Below, in pieces: positions 8,169 to 20,599 of a DNA stretch of 56,982 bases. The translations under genes were made by a program, and so were the position numbers. Each line of letters starts with the position of its first letter. Position 1 is the first letter of the stretch. The notes under the pieces are model-generated. The model worked only from the letters and a program-made list of their open reading frames with translations. It was not told the DNA's origin and searched no databases. Origin of the DNA: Halomonas sp. KAO (GTDB lineage: Bacteria; Pseudomonadota; Gammaproteobacteria; Pseudomonadales; Halomonadaceae); contig NZ_JADNRL010000037.1 of NCBI RefSeq assembly GCF_015595025.1, positions 8,353-65,334 on the forward strand, read 5' to 3'.

Positions 8169-10334
8169 GTGTTTCCCGACCCGCTACCCCAGGAGCAGCG
8201 CTTTCTCGATGCGCTGGCCCAGGACGACTGGCCCGCCGCCGATCAGTCCCTGACGCCAGGCGCCGTGGGGCTCGCCCCTGACGCGCTGATCGAGCTGTTC
8301 GAGTCGCAGCTGATGAGCCGTCATCTGGATCTCCAGGCACGGCGTCTGCAGGCTCGCGGTGAGGCCTTCTACACGATCGGCAGCGCCGGCCACGAGGGCA
8401 ATGCTGCCGTCGCCCTGGCGCTTCGCCCCACCGATCCCGCCTTTCTCCACTATCGCGATGCGGCCTTCTTTCTTCAGCGGGCCCGCAGGGTGCCGGGGCA
8501 GACGCCACTGTGGGATATGCTGCTGAGCTTTGCGGCCTCCGCCGAGGACCCGATCTCCGGTGGCCGCCACAAGGTACTTGGCTCCAGGGCGCTGTGCGTC
8601 CCTCCTCAGACCAGCACCATCGCCTCACACCTGCCCAAGGCCATGGGGGCGGCCTACTCTCTGGGGCTGTGGCGACGGCTGGGCGGTGGCGGCGAGTGGC
8701 CCAGCGACAGCGTGGTGCTGTGCAGCTTCGGCGACGCCTCCTTCAACCACTCGACTGCCCAGGGTGCCTTCAACGCCGCCGCCTGGTCCGCCTTCCAGGC
8801 TGTGCCGATGCCGCTGATCTGGCTATGCGAGGACAACGGCATCGGTATTTCCACGCCCACGCCGAAGGGTTGGGTGGCGGCCTGCATGGCCGCACGCCCG
8901 GGGGTCCACTATCTGGCCTGCGACGGCCTCGATCTGCTCGATACCTGGCGTGTGGCCCGCGAGGCGGAACGCATCGCTCGCAGCCGACGCCAGCCAGTGT
9001 TTCTGCACATGCGCTGTGTGCGTCTGTTCGGTCATGCCGGCTCCGATGCCCAGCAGGCCTATCTGCCAGCGTCGCGCATCGAGACCGATGAAGCCCGCGA
9101 CCCGCTGCTGATCGGCGCCGGGCTGCTGCGCCGTCACGCGGGACTCGACCGGGAGGCGGTCGCCGCTCTCTATCATCGGGTGCGCGAGCGGGTGGCGCGA
9201 CTGGCCGAGGAGGCGGTGTGTCGCCCGCGCCTGGAGCAGGCATCGCAGGTGATGGCCAGCATCGTGCCACCGCCGCGGCCCGGACGCGCTCAGCCTTGGC
9301 GTGGCGAGGTCAGCACGACATCCGACACCCTGGCTCGACGGCTCAATCAGGCACTCGACCGGCTGATGACCCGCTATTCCCATCTGGTGCTGGCCGGCGA
9401 GGATATCGGCCAGAAGGGGGGCGTCTACGGGGTGACCCAGAAGCTGCAGGCGCGCTTCGGGGGGCATCGGGTGATCGATACCCTGCTCGATGAGCAGAGC
9501 ATACTCGGGCTGGGCATCGGCATGGGGCAGAGCGGCCTGGTACCGATTCTCGAGATCCAGTTCCTGGCCTACCTGCACAACGCCGAGGATCAGCTACGCG
9601 GCGAGGCGGCCACCCTGAGCTTCTTCTCCAGCGGCCAGTACACCAATCCCATGGTGGTGCGTATCGCCGGGCTGGGTTACCAGAAGGGTTTCGGCGGCCA
9701 CTTCCACAACGACAACGCCATCGCCGTGCTGCGTGATATCCCCGGCCTCTTGGTGGCCTGCCCCGCCAACGGCGCCGATGCCGTGGGGCTGCTTCAGGAG
9801 GCGGTGCGCCTGGCCGACGAGGAGCAGCGGGTGGTGATCATGATCGAACCGATCGCTCTCTATCACCGCCGCGATCTGCTGGAGGAGGGGGATGGCGGCT
9901 GGTGCTTTCCCGACCCGGGAGCGGAGCACCGCCTGGCGCCCGGGGAGTTCGGCCGCTGGGGTGACGGTAACGAGCTTGCCATCGTTACCTACGGCAACGG
10001 CGTCCATCTTTCCCGTCAGGCGGCCGCGCGGCTTCAGGCCGAGGGCATCGCCCTGCGCATCATCGATCTCCGCTGGCTCACCGCCATCGATCACGACGCC
10101 CTCTTCGCGACGGTGGCCGACTGCGCGCGGGTGCTGATCGTCGACGAGTGTCGCCGTTCCGGGTCGGTGAGCGAGGAGCTAGTGACTGCCCTGGTCGAGC
10201 GCGGGCTGCCCGGCGAGCGTCTGGCACGCCTCACCGCCGAGGACAGCTTCATTCCGCTGGCACGGGCCGCCACCATCACTCTGCCTTCGGTTGAAGGCAT
10301 CGTGGAGCATGCACGGGCGCTGCTGGCGCGATAG
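8169..10334 (+). CDS. Fused alpha/beta E1 component of a 2-oxoacid dehydrogenase (branched-chain type)
   Basis: Thiamine-diphosphate enzyme that decarboxylates a 2-oxoacid and hands the acyl group to a lipoyl E2. The 721-aa chain fuses the two E1 subunits. Residues about 35-360 are E1-alpha, with the TPP motif starting at GDASFN and ending in CEDNGIGIS (about 188-227). Residues about 385-721 are E1-beta (VLAGEDIGQKGGVYGVT; LDEQSILGLGIGMG; FGGHFHNDNA; VDECRRSG). The layout resembles the fused E1 annotated as 2-oxoisovalerate dehydrogenase. The GTG start has GAGG upstream. No E2, E3 or amino-acid catabolic gene is adjacent, so it must borrow partners from elsewhere or have a specialised role; the substrate is unproven. 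Confidence 0.88.
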   Translation: MFPDPLPQEQRFLDALAQDDWPAADQSLTPGAVGLAPDALIELFESQLMSRHLDLQARRLQARGEAFYTIGSAGHEGNAAVALALRPTDPAFLHYRDAAFFLQRARRVPGQTPLWDMLLSFAASAEDPISGGRHKVLGSRALCVPPQTSTIASHLPKAMGAAYSLGLWRRLGGGGEWPSDSVVLCSFGDASFNHSTAQGAFNAAAWSAFQAVPMPLIWLCEDNGIGISTPTPKGWVAACMAARPGVHYLACDGLDLLDTWRVAREAERIARSRRQPVFLHMRCVRLFGHAGSDAQQAYLPASRIETDEARDPLLIGAGLLRRHAGLDREAVAALYHRVRERVARLAEEAVCRPRLEQASQVMASIVPPPRPGRAQPWRGEVSTTSDTLARRLNQALDRLMTRYSHLVLAGEDIGQKGGVYGVTQKLQARFGGHRVIDTLLDEQSILGLGIGMGQSGLVPILEIQFLAYLHNAEDQLRGEAATLSFFSSGQYTNPMVVRIAGLGYQKGFGGHFHNDNAIAVLRDIPGLLVACPANGADAVGLLQEAVRLADEEQRVVIMIEPIALYHRRDLLEEGDGGWCFPDPGAEHRLAPGEFGRWGDGNELAIVTYGNGVHLSRQAAARLQAEGIALRIIDLRWLTAIDHDALFATVADCARVLIVDECRRSGSVSEELVTALVERGLPGERLARLTAEDSFIPLARAATITLPSVEGIVEHARALLAR

Positions 10335-10343
10335 CTGGGCGCG

Positions 10344-10847
10344 TCAGCCAGCGTCGCCGCCGTTGAGGCGTTGATGCAGGTGCAGCATCACCTCCACCTC
10401 ATGCTCGGGACGCAGCGGCTCCAGGCCCAGTTCGCCAAACAGCTCGCCCCGGGCACGCGACCAGTCGCCGGGGGCGAGGTCATCATACAGGCTGTCGGCG
10501 GGGGCCAGCTCGACGAAGGGGTCGAGGCCATAGGTGTCGAAGAGCTGCGAGAGGGCCGCCTCATCGTCGCCGACGCCGGCGGTGTAGAGGGTGGCATTGA
10601 AATGATCCCCCTCCAGCTCGCGGATCACGTCCAGCGGGCTGACCCCCATGCTGCCGAGCTCCTCGAGGCTGTAGCCACCGAGTGATACCAGCTCGGCCTC
10701 CAGCCACTCATCATCGGGCTGGATCAGGGTGTGCTTGATACGGCCGTCGGCCAGCGTCCAGGCGATTGCCAGCGGCAGGCCGCCCGCATCGCCGGTCTCC
10801 ACGGCGATAAAGCCGGGGATCGAGTTGTCTGTGCCATTGGGTGGCAT
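10344..10847 (-). CDS. Conserved hypothetical acidic protein (167 aa)
   Basis: No family recognised with confidence. The product is soluble and acidic. The opening IPGFIAVETGDAGG, then LAIAWTLADGRIKHTLIQP, and a middle VELAPADSLYDDL recall the strand order of DnaQ/RNase H-fold exonucleases, but the catalytic DxE pair is replaced by VET, so any such relation would be a degenerate one; this is a guess. I chose ATG 10847 because GAGG lies 9 bp upstream. It begins 1 bp after the tatD stop on the same strand, so it is translationally coupled to tatD. Confidence 0.7.
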   Translation of the reverse strand: MPPNGTDNSIPGFIAVETGDAGGLPLAIAWTLADGRIKHTLIQPDDEWLEAELVSLGGYSLEELGSMGVSPLDVIRELEGDHFNATLYTAGVGDDEAALSQLFDTYGLDPFVELAPADSLYDDLAPGDWSRARGELFGELGLEPLRPEHEVEVMLHLHQRLNGGDAG

Positions 10848-10848
10848 G

Positions 10849-11781
10849 TCAGGAGTCCTCATGTGTCGTGTCGTCGCGGCCTGTCTCGCCGGCGGCGTCC
10901 GCGGTCAGCCGGAAGAAACGCCGGGCGGTAGCGGTGGTGGCGGTTGCCAGCTCGGCTTCGGATTCGCCACGCCAGTGGGCAATCTCACGCAGGATCCAGG
11001 GCAGCAGGGCCGGTTCGTGACGTCTGCCCTTGAGTTTGGCAGGTAAGTTGCGTGGCAGCAGGTAGGGGCAGTCGGTCTCGAGCATCAGCCGCCTCGAAGG
11101 AATCTCCGTGACCAGCTCCCGAAGATGGTGGCCGCGGCGCTCGTCGCATAGCCAGCCGGTCAGGCCGATATGCAGGTCCAGGTCGAGATAGCCGAACAGC
11201 GTCGCGCGGTCGGCGGTAAAGCAGTGCACCACGGCATCGGTGATCTCGTCTCGCCAGGCATGCAGTATCTCGCGCATGCGCTGGCCGGCATCGCGCTCGT
11301 GAAGAAATAGCGGCTTGCCGTTCTCCGCCGCCAGCTCCAGCTGAGCCTCGAGGGCCCGCTCCTGTTCGGCGGGAGTGGAGAAGTTGCGATTGAAGTCGAG
11401 GCCGCACTCACCCACCGCCACTACCTCGGGCTGGCGATGCAGTTCGCCCATGGCGGTCGCGAGGCCGGCGTCCCAGCGGCTGGCGTCATGGGGATGCACC
11501 CCGGCGGTGGCATGCAGCGCCAGGCCCTTGCCGGCGTGCTGGCGCGCTATGGTGATGGCCTGTTCGGCATGTTCGCGGTCGGTGCCGGTAAGAATCAGCG
11601 TGGTGACGTTGGCCGCCTGTGCACGGCGCAGCACGGCCGGGAGGTCCCGGGCAAAGCTGTCATGGGTGAGGTTGGCACCGATATCCACCAGGGGCGCGGG
11701 CGCGGTGAAGCGCAGCGTCTCGGGCAGGAAGTCGTCGAGGGTGTCGGACACGCCTTGGCTCCTGTGCGTGAGGGTCGGCAA
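10849..11781 (-). CDS. tatD: TatD metal-dependent DNA exonuclease/hydrolase
   Basis: TIM-barrel metallohydrolase of the TatD family; the E. coli enzyme is a Mg-dependent 3'-5' exonuclease acting on DNA and RNA. This 310-aa protein is close to E. coli TatD proper rather than YcfH or YjjV: FDIGVNLT-like VDIGANLTHD, LILTGTDREHAEQA, TAGVHPHDASRWD, VAVGECGLDFNRNFSTP, HCFT, GLTGWLCDERRG, LETDCPYLLPR and IAHWRGE all appear in order. A 30-residue N-terminal extension precedes the barrel, and a GTG at 11751 could be an alternative start. The acidic hypothetical follows immediately in the same operon. uup is divergent. Confidence 0.93.
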   Translation of the reverse strand: MPTLTHRSQGVSDTLDDFLPETLRFTAPAPLVDIGANLTHDSFARDLPAVLRRAQAANVTTLILTGTDREHAEQAITIARQHAGKGLALHATAGVHPHDASRWDAGLATAMGELHRQPEVVAVGECGLDFNRNFSTPAEQERALEAQLELAAENGKPLFLHERDAGQRMREILHAWRDEITDAVVHCFTADRATLFGYLDLDLHIGLTGWLCDERRGHHLRELVTEIPSRRLMLETDCPYLLPRNLPAKLKGRRHEPALLPWILREIAHWRGESEAELATATTATARRFFRLTADAAGETGRDDTTHEDS

Positions 11782-11874
11782 AGGCCACTATTCTACCCGT
11801 CGGCTGGATGCTGCGGCCACGTCGGGGCGCGCTTGCGTTACACTGGGCGCCCTGTCGATCGAGGAGGACCCCGC

Positions 11875-13821
11875 GTGACCCTGCTACGTCTGGAACAGCT
11901 GCAACTGGCCTATGGTACCCATGTGCTTCTCGATGGCGCCGATCTGGTGCTGGAGAAGGGCGAGCGCCTGGCCCTGGTGGGGCGCAACGGCACCGGCAAG
12001 TCGACGCTGCTGCGCCTTGTGGCCGGCGAGATCCTGCCCGATGGCGGCAGCATCTGGCGTGCTCCCGGGCTCAAGATCGGTGTGCTGGCCCAGGAACTTC
12101 CCGAGGCCTCCGGCCAGACGATCTTCGATATGGTGGCCGGTGGCCTGCCCGAGGCCGGCGAGCTGCTCTCCGAATACCACCATCTGATTCACGAGGAGGA
12201 GCCGGACATGCGCCGCATGTCCGAGCTGCAGACGCGGCTGGAGGCCATCGATGGCTGGTCCTTCCACCAGCGCATCGATGTGGTGCTGACTCGCCTCGGC
12301 CTTCCCGGCGAGGCCGAGATGGCATCGCTCTCCGGTGGCTGGCGTCGCCGTGTGGCGCTGGCAAGAGCGCTGGTGGCGGAGCCTGACCTGTTGCTGCTCG
12401 ATGAGCCCACCAACCACCTCGACCTCGACACCATCGCCTGGCTGGAAGAGCAGCTGCTGGACTTCAGGGGGGCCGTGCTGTTCATCACCCACGACCGCGC
12501 CTTCCTGTCGAAGCTGGCCACCTCGATCCTGGAGCTGGATCGCGGTCGCCTGGGGCGCTACCCCGGGGACTACGCCGCCTATCAGGCGCAGAAGAACCAC
12601 GAGCTGGAGGTGGAGGCTCGAGAGAACGCCGAGTTCGACAAGAAGCTCGCCCAGGAGGAGGCCTGGATTCGCCAGGGGATCAAGGCGCGCCGCACCCGCA
12701 ATGAGGGGCGGGTCAGGGCACTGGAGCAGCTGCGCCGGGAGCGTAGCGAGCGTCGCGATCGCCAGGGCAAGGCCTCACTCTCCGTCGACAGCGGCGAGCG
12801 CAGCGGCAAGCGGGTGGTGAGCCTCGAGCATGTCAGCCAGCACTTCGCCGACGAGACGGTGATTCGCGATCTCTCCCTCGAGGTGCAGCGTGGCGATCGT
12901 ATCGGCTTTATCGGCCGCAATGGCGCCGGCAAGACGACGCTGCTCAAGATCCTGCTCGGCGAGCTGGAGCCGAGCGAAGGCAAGGTGCAGTTCGGTACCA
13001 AGCTGCAGGTGGCCTACTTCGACCAGCTGCGCGCCGGACTGGAGCCGGAGAAGACGGTCTACGACAACGTGGCCCAGGGCAGCGACCGCATCTCCGTGGG
13101 CGGCCGCGACCGCCATGTGATGAGCTACCTGCAGGACTTCCTGTTCACGCCGGAGCGAGTGCGCCAGCCGGTCAAGGCGCTCTCCGGCGGTGAGTCCAAT
13201 CGCCTGCTGCTGGCCAAGCTGTTCACCCAGCCGGCCAACGTGCTGGTGCTGGACGAACCGACCAACGACCTGGATGTGGAAACCCTGGAGCTGCTCGAGG
13301 AGTTGCTGCTCAGCTTCGATGGCACCCTGTTGCTGGTTTCCCACGATCGCGCCTTCATGGACAACGTCGTCACCAGCGTGCTGGCCTTCGAGGGCGAGGG
13401 GCGGGTGCGTGAGTATGTGGGCGGCTACAGCGACTGGGTGCGTCAGGGGGGCAGCCTGCCGCCGGCCCCCTGGGAAGGGGCGGCGCGCCAGCATGCCGAG
13501 CCGGTGGCGGAGGCGCCCGCGGCGGAGCCGGAGAGGAAGGCCTCCTCCACGGGCGAGTCGTCGGCGAGCGCTACCGCGAAGAAACCGGTCAAGCTCTCCT
13601 ACAAGTTGCAGCGTGAACTCGATGGGCTGCCGGCGGAGATCGAGCGGCTGGAGGGAGAGGTCGCCGAGTTCGAGACCCGGGTGGGCGACCCGGCCTTCTA
13701 TCAGCAGGAGGCCAGTGAGGTGACCGCCACCCTGGAGGCCCTCGCGGCGCGTCAGGCCGAGCTCGATGCGGCCATGGAGCGCTGGATGGAGCTGGAGGCG
13801 ATGGCCGCCGGAGAGGCATGA
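11875..13821 (+). CDS. uup: ABC-F ATPase Uup
   Basis: Uup is a soluble ABC-F ATPase linked to ribosome function and to precise excision of transposons through binding of branched DNA. The 648-aa protein has two ABC domains, with Walker A GRNGTGKST at 36-44 and GRNGAGKTT near 346-354, signatures LSGGW and LSGGES, and Walker B LLLDEPTNHLD and LVLDEPTNDLD. A linker is followed by the C-terminal coiled-coil DNA-binding domain typical of Uup (from SYKLQRELDGLPAEI on). GTG 11875 has GAGGAGG 7 bp upstream; a longer open frame to 11437 is only the antisense of tatD. Confidence 0.94.
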   Translation: MTLLRLEQLQLAYGTHVLLDGADLVLEKGERLALVGRNGTGKSTLLRLVAGEILPDGGSIWRAPGLKIGVLAQELPEASGQTIFDMVAGGLPEAGELLSEYHHLIHEEEPDMRRMSELQTRLEAIDGWSFHQRIDVVLTRLGLPGEAEMASLSGGWRRRVALARALVAEPDLLLLDEPTNHLDLDTIAWLEEQLLDFRGAVLFITHDRAFLSKLATSILELDRGRLGRYPGDYAAYQAQKNHELEVEARENAEFDKKLAQEEAWIRQGIKARRTRNEGRVRALEQLRRERSERRDRQGKASLSVDSGERSGKRVVSLEHVSQHFADETVIRDLSLEVQRGDRIGFIGRNGAGKTTLLKILLGELEPSEGKVQFGTKLQVAYFDQLRAGLEPEKTVYDNVAQGSDRISVGGRDRHVMSYLQDFLFTPERVRQPVKALSGGESNRLLLAKLFTQPANVLVLDEPTNDLDVETLELLEELLLSFDGTLLLVSHDRAFMDNVVTSVLAFEGEGRVREYVGGYSDWVRQGGSLPPAPWEGAARQHAEPVAEAPAAEPERKASSTGESSASATAKKPVKLSYKLQRELDGLPAEIERLEGEVAEFETRVGDPAFYQQEASEVTATLEALAARQAELDAAMERWMELEAMAAGEA

Positions 13822-13858
13822 ACCATGAACGAAGAGGCGTGAGCGAGGAGCCATGAAA

Positions 13859-13880
13859 AAGGCGCCCCGGAGGGCGCCTT
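13859..13880. terminator. Terminator between uup and the stress-protein gene
   Basis: Inverted repeat AAGGCGCCC/GGGCGCCTT with loop CGGA, with an A run to its left. It lies between two convergent genes. Confidence 0.75.
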
Positions 13881-13901
13881 GTCAGGAAGGAGGCGAGGGG
13901 A

Positions 13902-14357
13902 TTATTCCGCGCTCTCTTCCCCCTTCTTGCCGACGCGCACGGCGAGGACGTCGCACTGGGCCCCGTGGAGCACGCCGGTAGAGGTCGAGCCCAGCAGCAG
14001 GGCGAAGCCATGGCGGCCATGGGACCCGACCACAATCAGGTCGACATCATTCTCCTCGGCGAAGCGGTGGATCTCGGTGTCGGGCATGCCCACCAGCACG
14101 TGCTGATCCTCCTTGGCCACATGGCTGTCGGCGATCTCGGCCAGCCGCTGCTTGGCATGCTCATCGAGCTGGTCCTGGATGCTGGTCAGGTCCATGGGGA
14201 TATCGCCGCCATAGGCGAAGCCGAGCGGCTCGAGGGTATGCATGATCGAGAGCCGGGCATGGTTGCGGTCGGCAATCTGATGCGCACGCTCAAGCACCCT
14301 GTGGGAATCCTTGGTCAGGTCGACGGCGACCAGGACGTGACGATATTCGTTGCTCAT
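13902..14357 (-). CDS. Universal stress protein, UspA family
   Basis: Single-domain UspA-type protein of 151 aa. It shows the family start YRHVLVAVDLTKDS, the DVDLIVVGSHGRHGFALLLGST segment and the closing CDVLAVRV. The GxxG-(9x)-G(S/T) nucleotide loop is present (GSHGRHGFALLLGSTS), so ATP binding is plausible. Its role is in stress survival; partner and trigger are unknown. It is monocistronic, with a terminator shared with uup. Confidence 0.9.
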   Translation of the reverse strand: MSNEYRHVLVAVDLTKDSHRVLERAHQIADRNHARLSIMHTLEPLGFAYGGDIPMDLTSIQDQLDEHAKQRLAEIADSHVAKEDQHVLVGMPDTEIHRFAEENDVDLIVVGSHGRHGFALLLGSTSTGVLHGAQCDVLAVRVGKKGEESAE

Positions 14358-14477
14358 GGGACGTCTCCTCGACGGGTGTCTCTCGGTGAATCGTATGCCT
14401 TCACTCTAGGCCGGCAGGCGCGGCAAGACAACGATCTATATCAACCATTTCGCATTAACTCGAGGGGAGAGGCGCCA

Positions 14478-14999
14478 ATGATCTGGCTGATTATCCTGCT
14501 GACCATGATGCTGGTGATATCACCGGTGATATGGCTCAAGCCCAATCCACGCCAGAAGCGGGTGGGCTCACTGCGCAATGCTGCCATGCAGACGGGCCTC
14601 AAGGTAACCCTGCGGGTGCCGCCCCTGCATGGCGAAAAGACTCTGATGCCGGCCTATCGCTGGCCCTACCCACCACGGCAGCCGGGGCCGGACTTCATGC
14701 TGGTGCGGGACTCGCACGCGGCCGAGGCGCTCAAGCCCTTCGCGCATGACTGGCGCTGGCGCAAGGAGCCACTGCGCCCCCTGCCCGAGGCGTTGGAGGC
14801 CAGGCTCAAGCGACTGCTTGAGCGGCTGCCTCAGGACGCCCTGGTCGTGGAGTCCGGGGCCGACGCCCTGACCCTGTGGTGGCAGGAGTCCCAGGGCTTT
14901 GCGCGCTTCTCGACCTATCTGGAGGACTTCGAGGCCCTGCGAGACGGCCTGGCGGGCCGACCCGATGATCGGCAAGTGTCGGGGCCGCCCGCGTTCTAG
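14478..14999 (+). CDS. Membrane-anchored conserved hypothetical protein (173 aa)
   Basis: The N-terminal 20 residues (MIWLIILLTMMLVISPVIWL) form one membrane helix or uncleaved signal anchor, followed by a basic stretch and a soluble domain. That domain has KVTLRVPPLHGEKTLMPAYRWPY and ends in GDRQ-like polar residues. Family unknown to me; similar lengths and starts are familiar from Halomonas and Pseudomonas proteins of unknown function. ATG 14478 has a GAGGGGAGAGG ribosome site. Its stop overlaps the stop of the convergent slyA-like gene by 4 bp. Confidence 0.75.
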   Translation: MIWLIILLTMMLVISPVIWLKPNPRQKRVGSLRNAAMQTGLKVTLRVPPLHGEKTLMPAYRWPYPPRQPGPDFMLVRDSHAAEALKPFAHDWRWRKEPLRPLPEALEARLKRLLERLPQDALVVESGADALTLWWQESQGFARFSTYLEDFEALRDGLAGRPDDRQVSGPPAF

Positions 15000-15454
15000 T
15001 CTTCTGCCGTGGCCTCGCCACGCGATTGCAGGGCCAGGCCGTTGTCCTCGATGCGTGACAGCAGCTCGGCCAGAGTGGCGATGTCGTCCTGGTCGAGGCC
15101 GGCAAACATCTCGTTGCGAGCCTCGCGTACCACATCGTCGATGCGCTCGAGCAGTGGGGTGGCGGCTGGGGTAAGAAACACGCGCTTGGTGCGGCGGTCC
15201 TGCTCACAGGGGCGACGCTCCACCAGGCCCTGGTCGGAGAGCTGGTCCAGGGTGCGTACCAGAGAGGGGGCCTCCACGCCGATGGCGCGGGCCAGGTCGC
15301 ACTGGGGCTGGCCGTCGCCGAGCCGCCACAGATGATAGAGGGTAACCCAGCGAGTCTGGGTCAGCCCCAGGGGCGCGAGACGCTCATCGATGACCGCGCG
15401 CCATAAGCGAGGCAACCGGCTGAGCTGGAACCCGATATTCTCATGCATGGGCAA
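14996..15454 (-). CDS. slyA: SlyA/MarR-family transcriptional regulator
   Basis: Winged-helix MarR-type dimeric regulator of 152 aa, closest in wording to E. coli SlyA: LSRLPRLWRAVIDERLAPLGLTQTRWVTLYHLWRL, then AIGVEAPSLVRTLDQLSDQGLVER (recognition helix) and DRRTKRVFLT (wing). SlyA proteins commonly counteract H-NS and respond to phenolic ligands. The symbol is given by similarity; orthology is not proven. It is convergent with the 173-aa gene. Confidence 0.85.
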   Translation of the reverse strand: MPMHENIGFQLSRLPRLWRAVIDERLAPLGLTQTRWVTLYHLWRLGDGQPQCDLARAIGVEAPSLVRTLDQLSDQGLVERRPCEQDRRTKRVFLTPAATPLLERIDDVVREARNEMFAGLDQDDIATLAELLSRIEDNGLALQSRGEATAED

Positions 15455-15521
15455 AGGGCCTTCGGTTCAGGAAGTATTCTCGAATTGTCGGAACCCCCTG
15501 CGTGGATTGCAAGCGGGCTTA

Positions 15522-16790
15522 TCATTCGCTTTTCCACTCACTGTTTGGTGCCGGGTTTCCGGCCCCCACGGTGCCATCCTCCTTCTCGGTGTTCCGGTCA
15601 GGGCGCTGCGGTGTGGGATTGGCCTCCTGTGGGGGCGTCTCCTCGGCGATGGGCTCGCCACCGCCTGGGACCGGGGGCTGCCAGGAAAGCCCCGGCAGGC
15701 CCGCCGGTCGACGCAGGCGACCATCGGCCAGGGTCGCGCCCTGCCCGTCGGCGACCCGAAAGCGGATCACCCCGATGCGTTGACCGCCCTCGGTCATCAC
15801 ATCGATGCGCCACTGCCCCGCGGTCACCTCGGGGAAGTTCTGCTTATGGCTCCAGGCCCGATACCCCGCCTTGCGCCCCCCTTCGATCACCAGCGGTATG
15901 CGGTCGACCTCTTCACCCTCGTGGCGCCATACATGACGAATCTCCTCCCGCAGGCCACGCGGGGCGCGGATGGCCGTAAAGGCGAACAGTCCCTGGCCGC
16001 TCAGCGCCTCGGGGGTGAGGCGAAGTTCACCCTCCGGTGAGCGGGCGGCCGCGTCGAAGCCAGGCGAGAGCGCCGTGGCGGTGATCCACAGGCTGGCCGG
16101 CGGTACCCAGATCCGGCCCAGCCAGGCGGCGCCGGCCAGGGGCAGCAGCAGGGTGAGCGCCATCAGCCAGCGTCGACCGCTCTGGTTGGCGGTGAGATGC
16201 AGCAGGCTCGGCAGGCTGAACAGCAGCATGGCGGCAATCGCCAGCAGCAGGCTCTGGTAGGTGGTCAGATGGAGCAGGGTGGGCAGGGTGACCAGCACCA
16301 CCACAAAGACGCACTGGGCGTGGAAAGCGAAGTAGAGCCAGCGTAACCGCTCGGCGACCCGGTAGTAGAGCGGGTCGATAATCGAGAACAGCGCCATGGC
16401 GATCACCAGCAGGGTGAACAGGGCCTGGCCGCTGCTCCATACCGTGGTCGCCAGCAGAAAGGGCAGGCAGAAGAAGAGTGTCTCCTGGTGGATCATCTGG
16501 GCGATGAACTGGGTCGCCCCCTGGGCCAGAGTGGGGTAGCCGCGGCGTGCCAGAAGGCGGCCGATCACGCTTTCGGAGAGCAGCAGCAGCCAGGCGGCGA
16601 GCATCCCCAGCGCCAGCAGCGCACCGAGCCACGGCTGGCGCTCTGCCAGGAAGAAGCTGCCGAGTCCCGCGGCGAAAGCGATGGGCGGCCATAGCCAGCT
16701 CCAGGGCCGCAGTCGTCTCACCACCCCTTCGGCGCGGGCCTGCAGGCGAGTGATGCGGCTGGCGGATGGCGTATCGTGTGGGGTGGGCAT
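15522..16790 (-). CDS. DUF5924 membrane protein with C-terminal DUF2914 domain
   Basis: 422-aa inner-membrane protein. About seven hydrophobic helices lie between residues 30 and 240. They are followed by a periplasmic domain of the DUF2914 type: LFAFTAIRAPRGLREEIRHVWRHEGEEVDRIPL, SHKQNFPEVTAGQWRIDVMTEGGQRIG. The C-terminus is a Pro/Glu/Gly-rich tail. Function unknown; DUF2914 is usually described as extracytoplasmic and possibly ligand-binding. It stands alone, 67 bp from the regulator gene start. Confidence 0.82.
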   Translation of the reverse strand: MPTPHDTPSASRITRLQARAEGVVRRLRPWSWLWPPIAFAAGLGSFFLAERQPWLGALLALGMLAAWLLLLSESVIGRLLARRGYPTLAQGATQFIAQMIHQETLFFCLPFLLATTVWSSGQALFTLLVIAMALFSIIDPLYYRVAERLRWLYFAFHAQCVFVVVLVTLPTLLHLTTYQSLLLAIAAMLLFSLPSLLHLTANQSGRRWLMALTLLLPLAGAAWLGRIWVPPASLWITATALSPGFDAAARSPEGELRLTPEALSGQGLFAFTAIRAPRGLREEIRHVWRHEGEEVDRIPLVIEGGRKAGYRAWSHKQNFPEVTAGQWRIDVMTEGGQRIGVIRFRVADGQGATLADGRLRRPAGLPGLSWQPPVPGGGEPIAEETPPQEANPTPQRPDRNTEKEDGTVGAGNPAPNSEWKSE

Positions 16791-17144
16791 GGTTGTCTCG
16801 GTTGGACTTACGACTCGGTAAGCCCGCTATCCTAGCAGCATTGCTGGCTGGCCTGGCTGCCATGCTTCTGAGTCAGCGAGCAGGGCTATCGCAGATGGCA
16901 CCAGCCTGATAGCGCAAGGCGTCGGGGACAGGGTGGAGAGGGGGTCCGAGGACCAGGGATGGCCGAGGTAGCCTACAAGGAAGTACTGGTAGCGCCCCCT
17001 CGTAGGCCTGTCGCCGGAATAGCCTTGAGCGGTACTGCTATCTGAAATAGCTCTGAGTCACCGGGGAAGAGACTTGACGTGTGCGCCAGGCTGAACCAAG
17101 CTGTGGGCATTCAAACGTCCGTATGAAATCGGGAGGTTCGCGGA
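16791..17144. other. Divergent intergenic region upstream of fadB
   Basis: 354 bp without a gene. It contains the leftward promoter of the DUF5924 gene and the fadBA control region. A TTGACG at 17074-17079 may be a -35 element, but no good -10 follows. The clearest element is the PsrA-like palindrome at 17110-17127. Confidence 0.5.
17110..17127. promoter_or_regulatory. PsrA-like fatty-acid operator of fadBA
   Basis: TTCAAACGTCCGTATGAA is an 18-bp palindrome with a single arm mismatch (CAAAC against GTATG). It fits the published Pseudomonas PsrA form, C-A-A-A-C, 2-4 bases, G-T-T-T-G. It ends 17 bp before the fadB start and overlaps the zone where RNA polymerase would sit or clear. PsrA is a TetR-type repressor released by long-chain acyl ligands, so this would make fadBA fatty-acid inducible. 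No psrA gene is in the window. Confidence 0.6.

Positions 17145-20599
<3,455 letters not shown>

Noticed and set aside
11437..11874. N-terminal extension of uup to 794 codons
   Set aside because: The extra part is antisense to tatD, and the GTG at 11875 has a consensus ribosome site directly at the family start.
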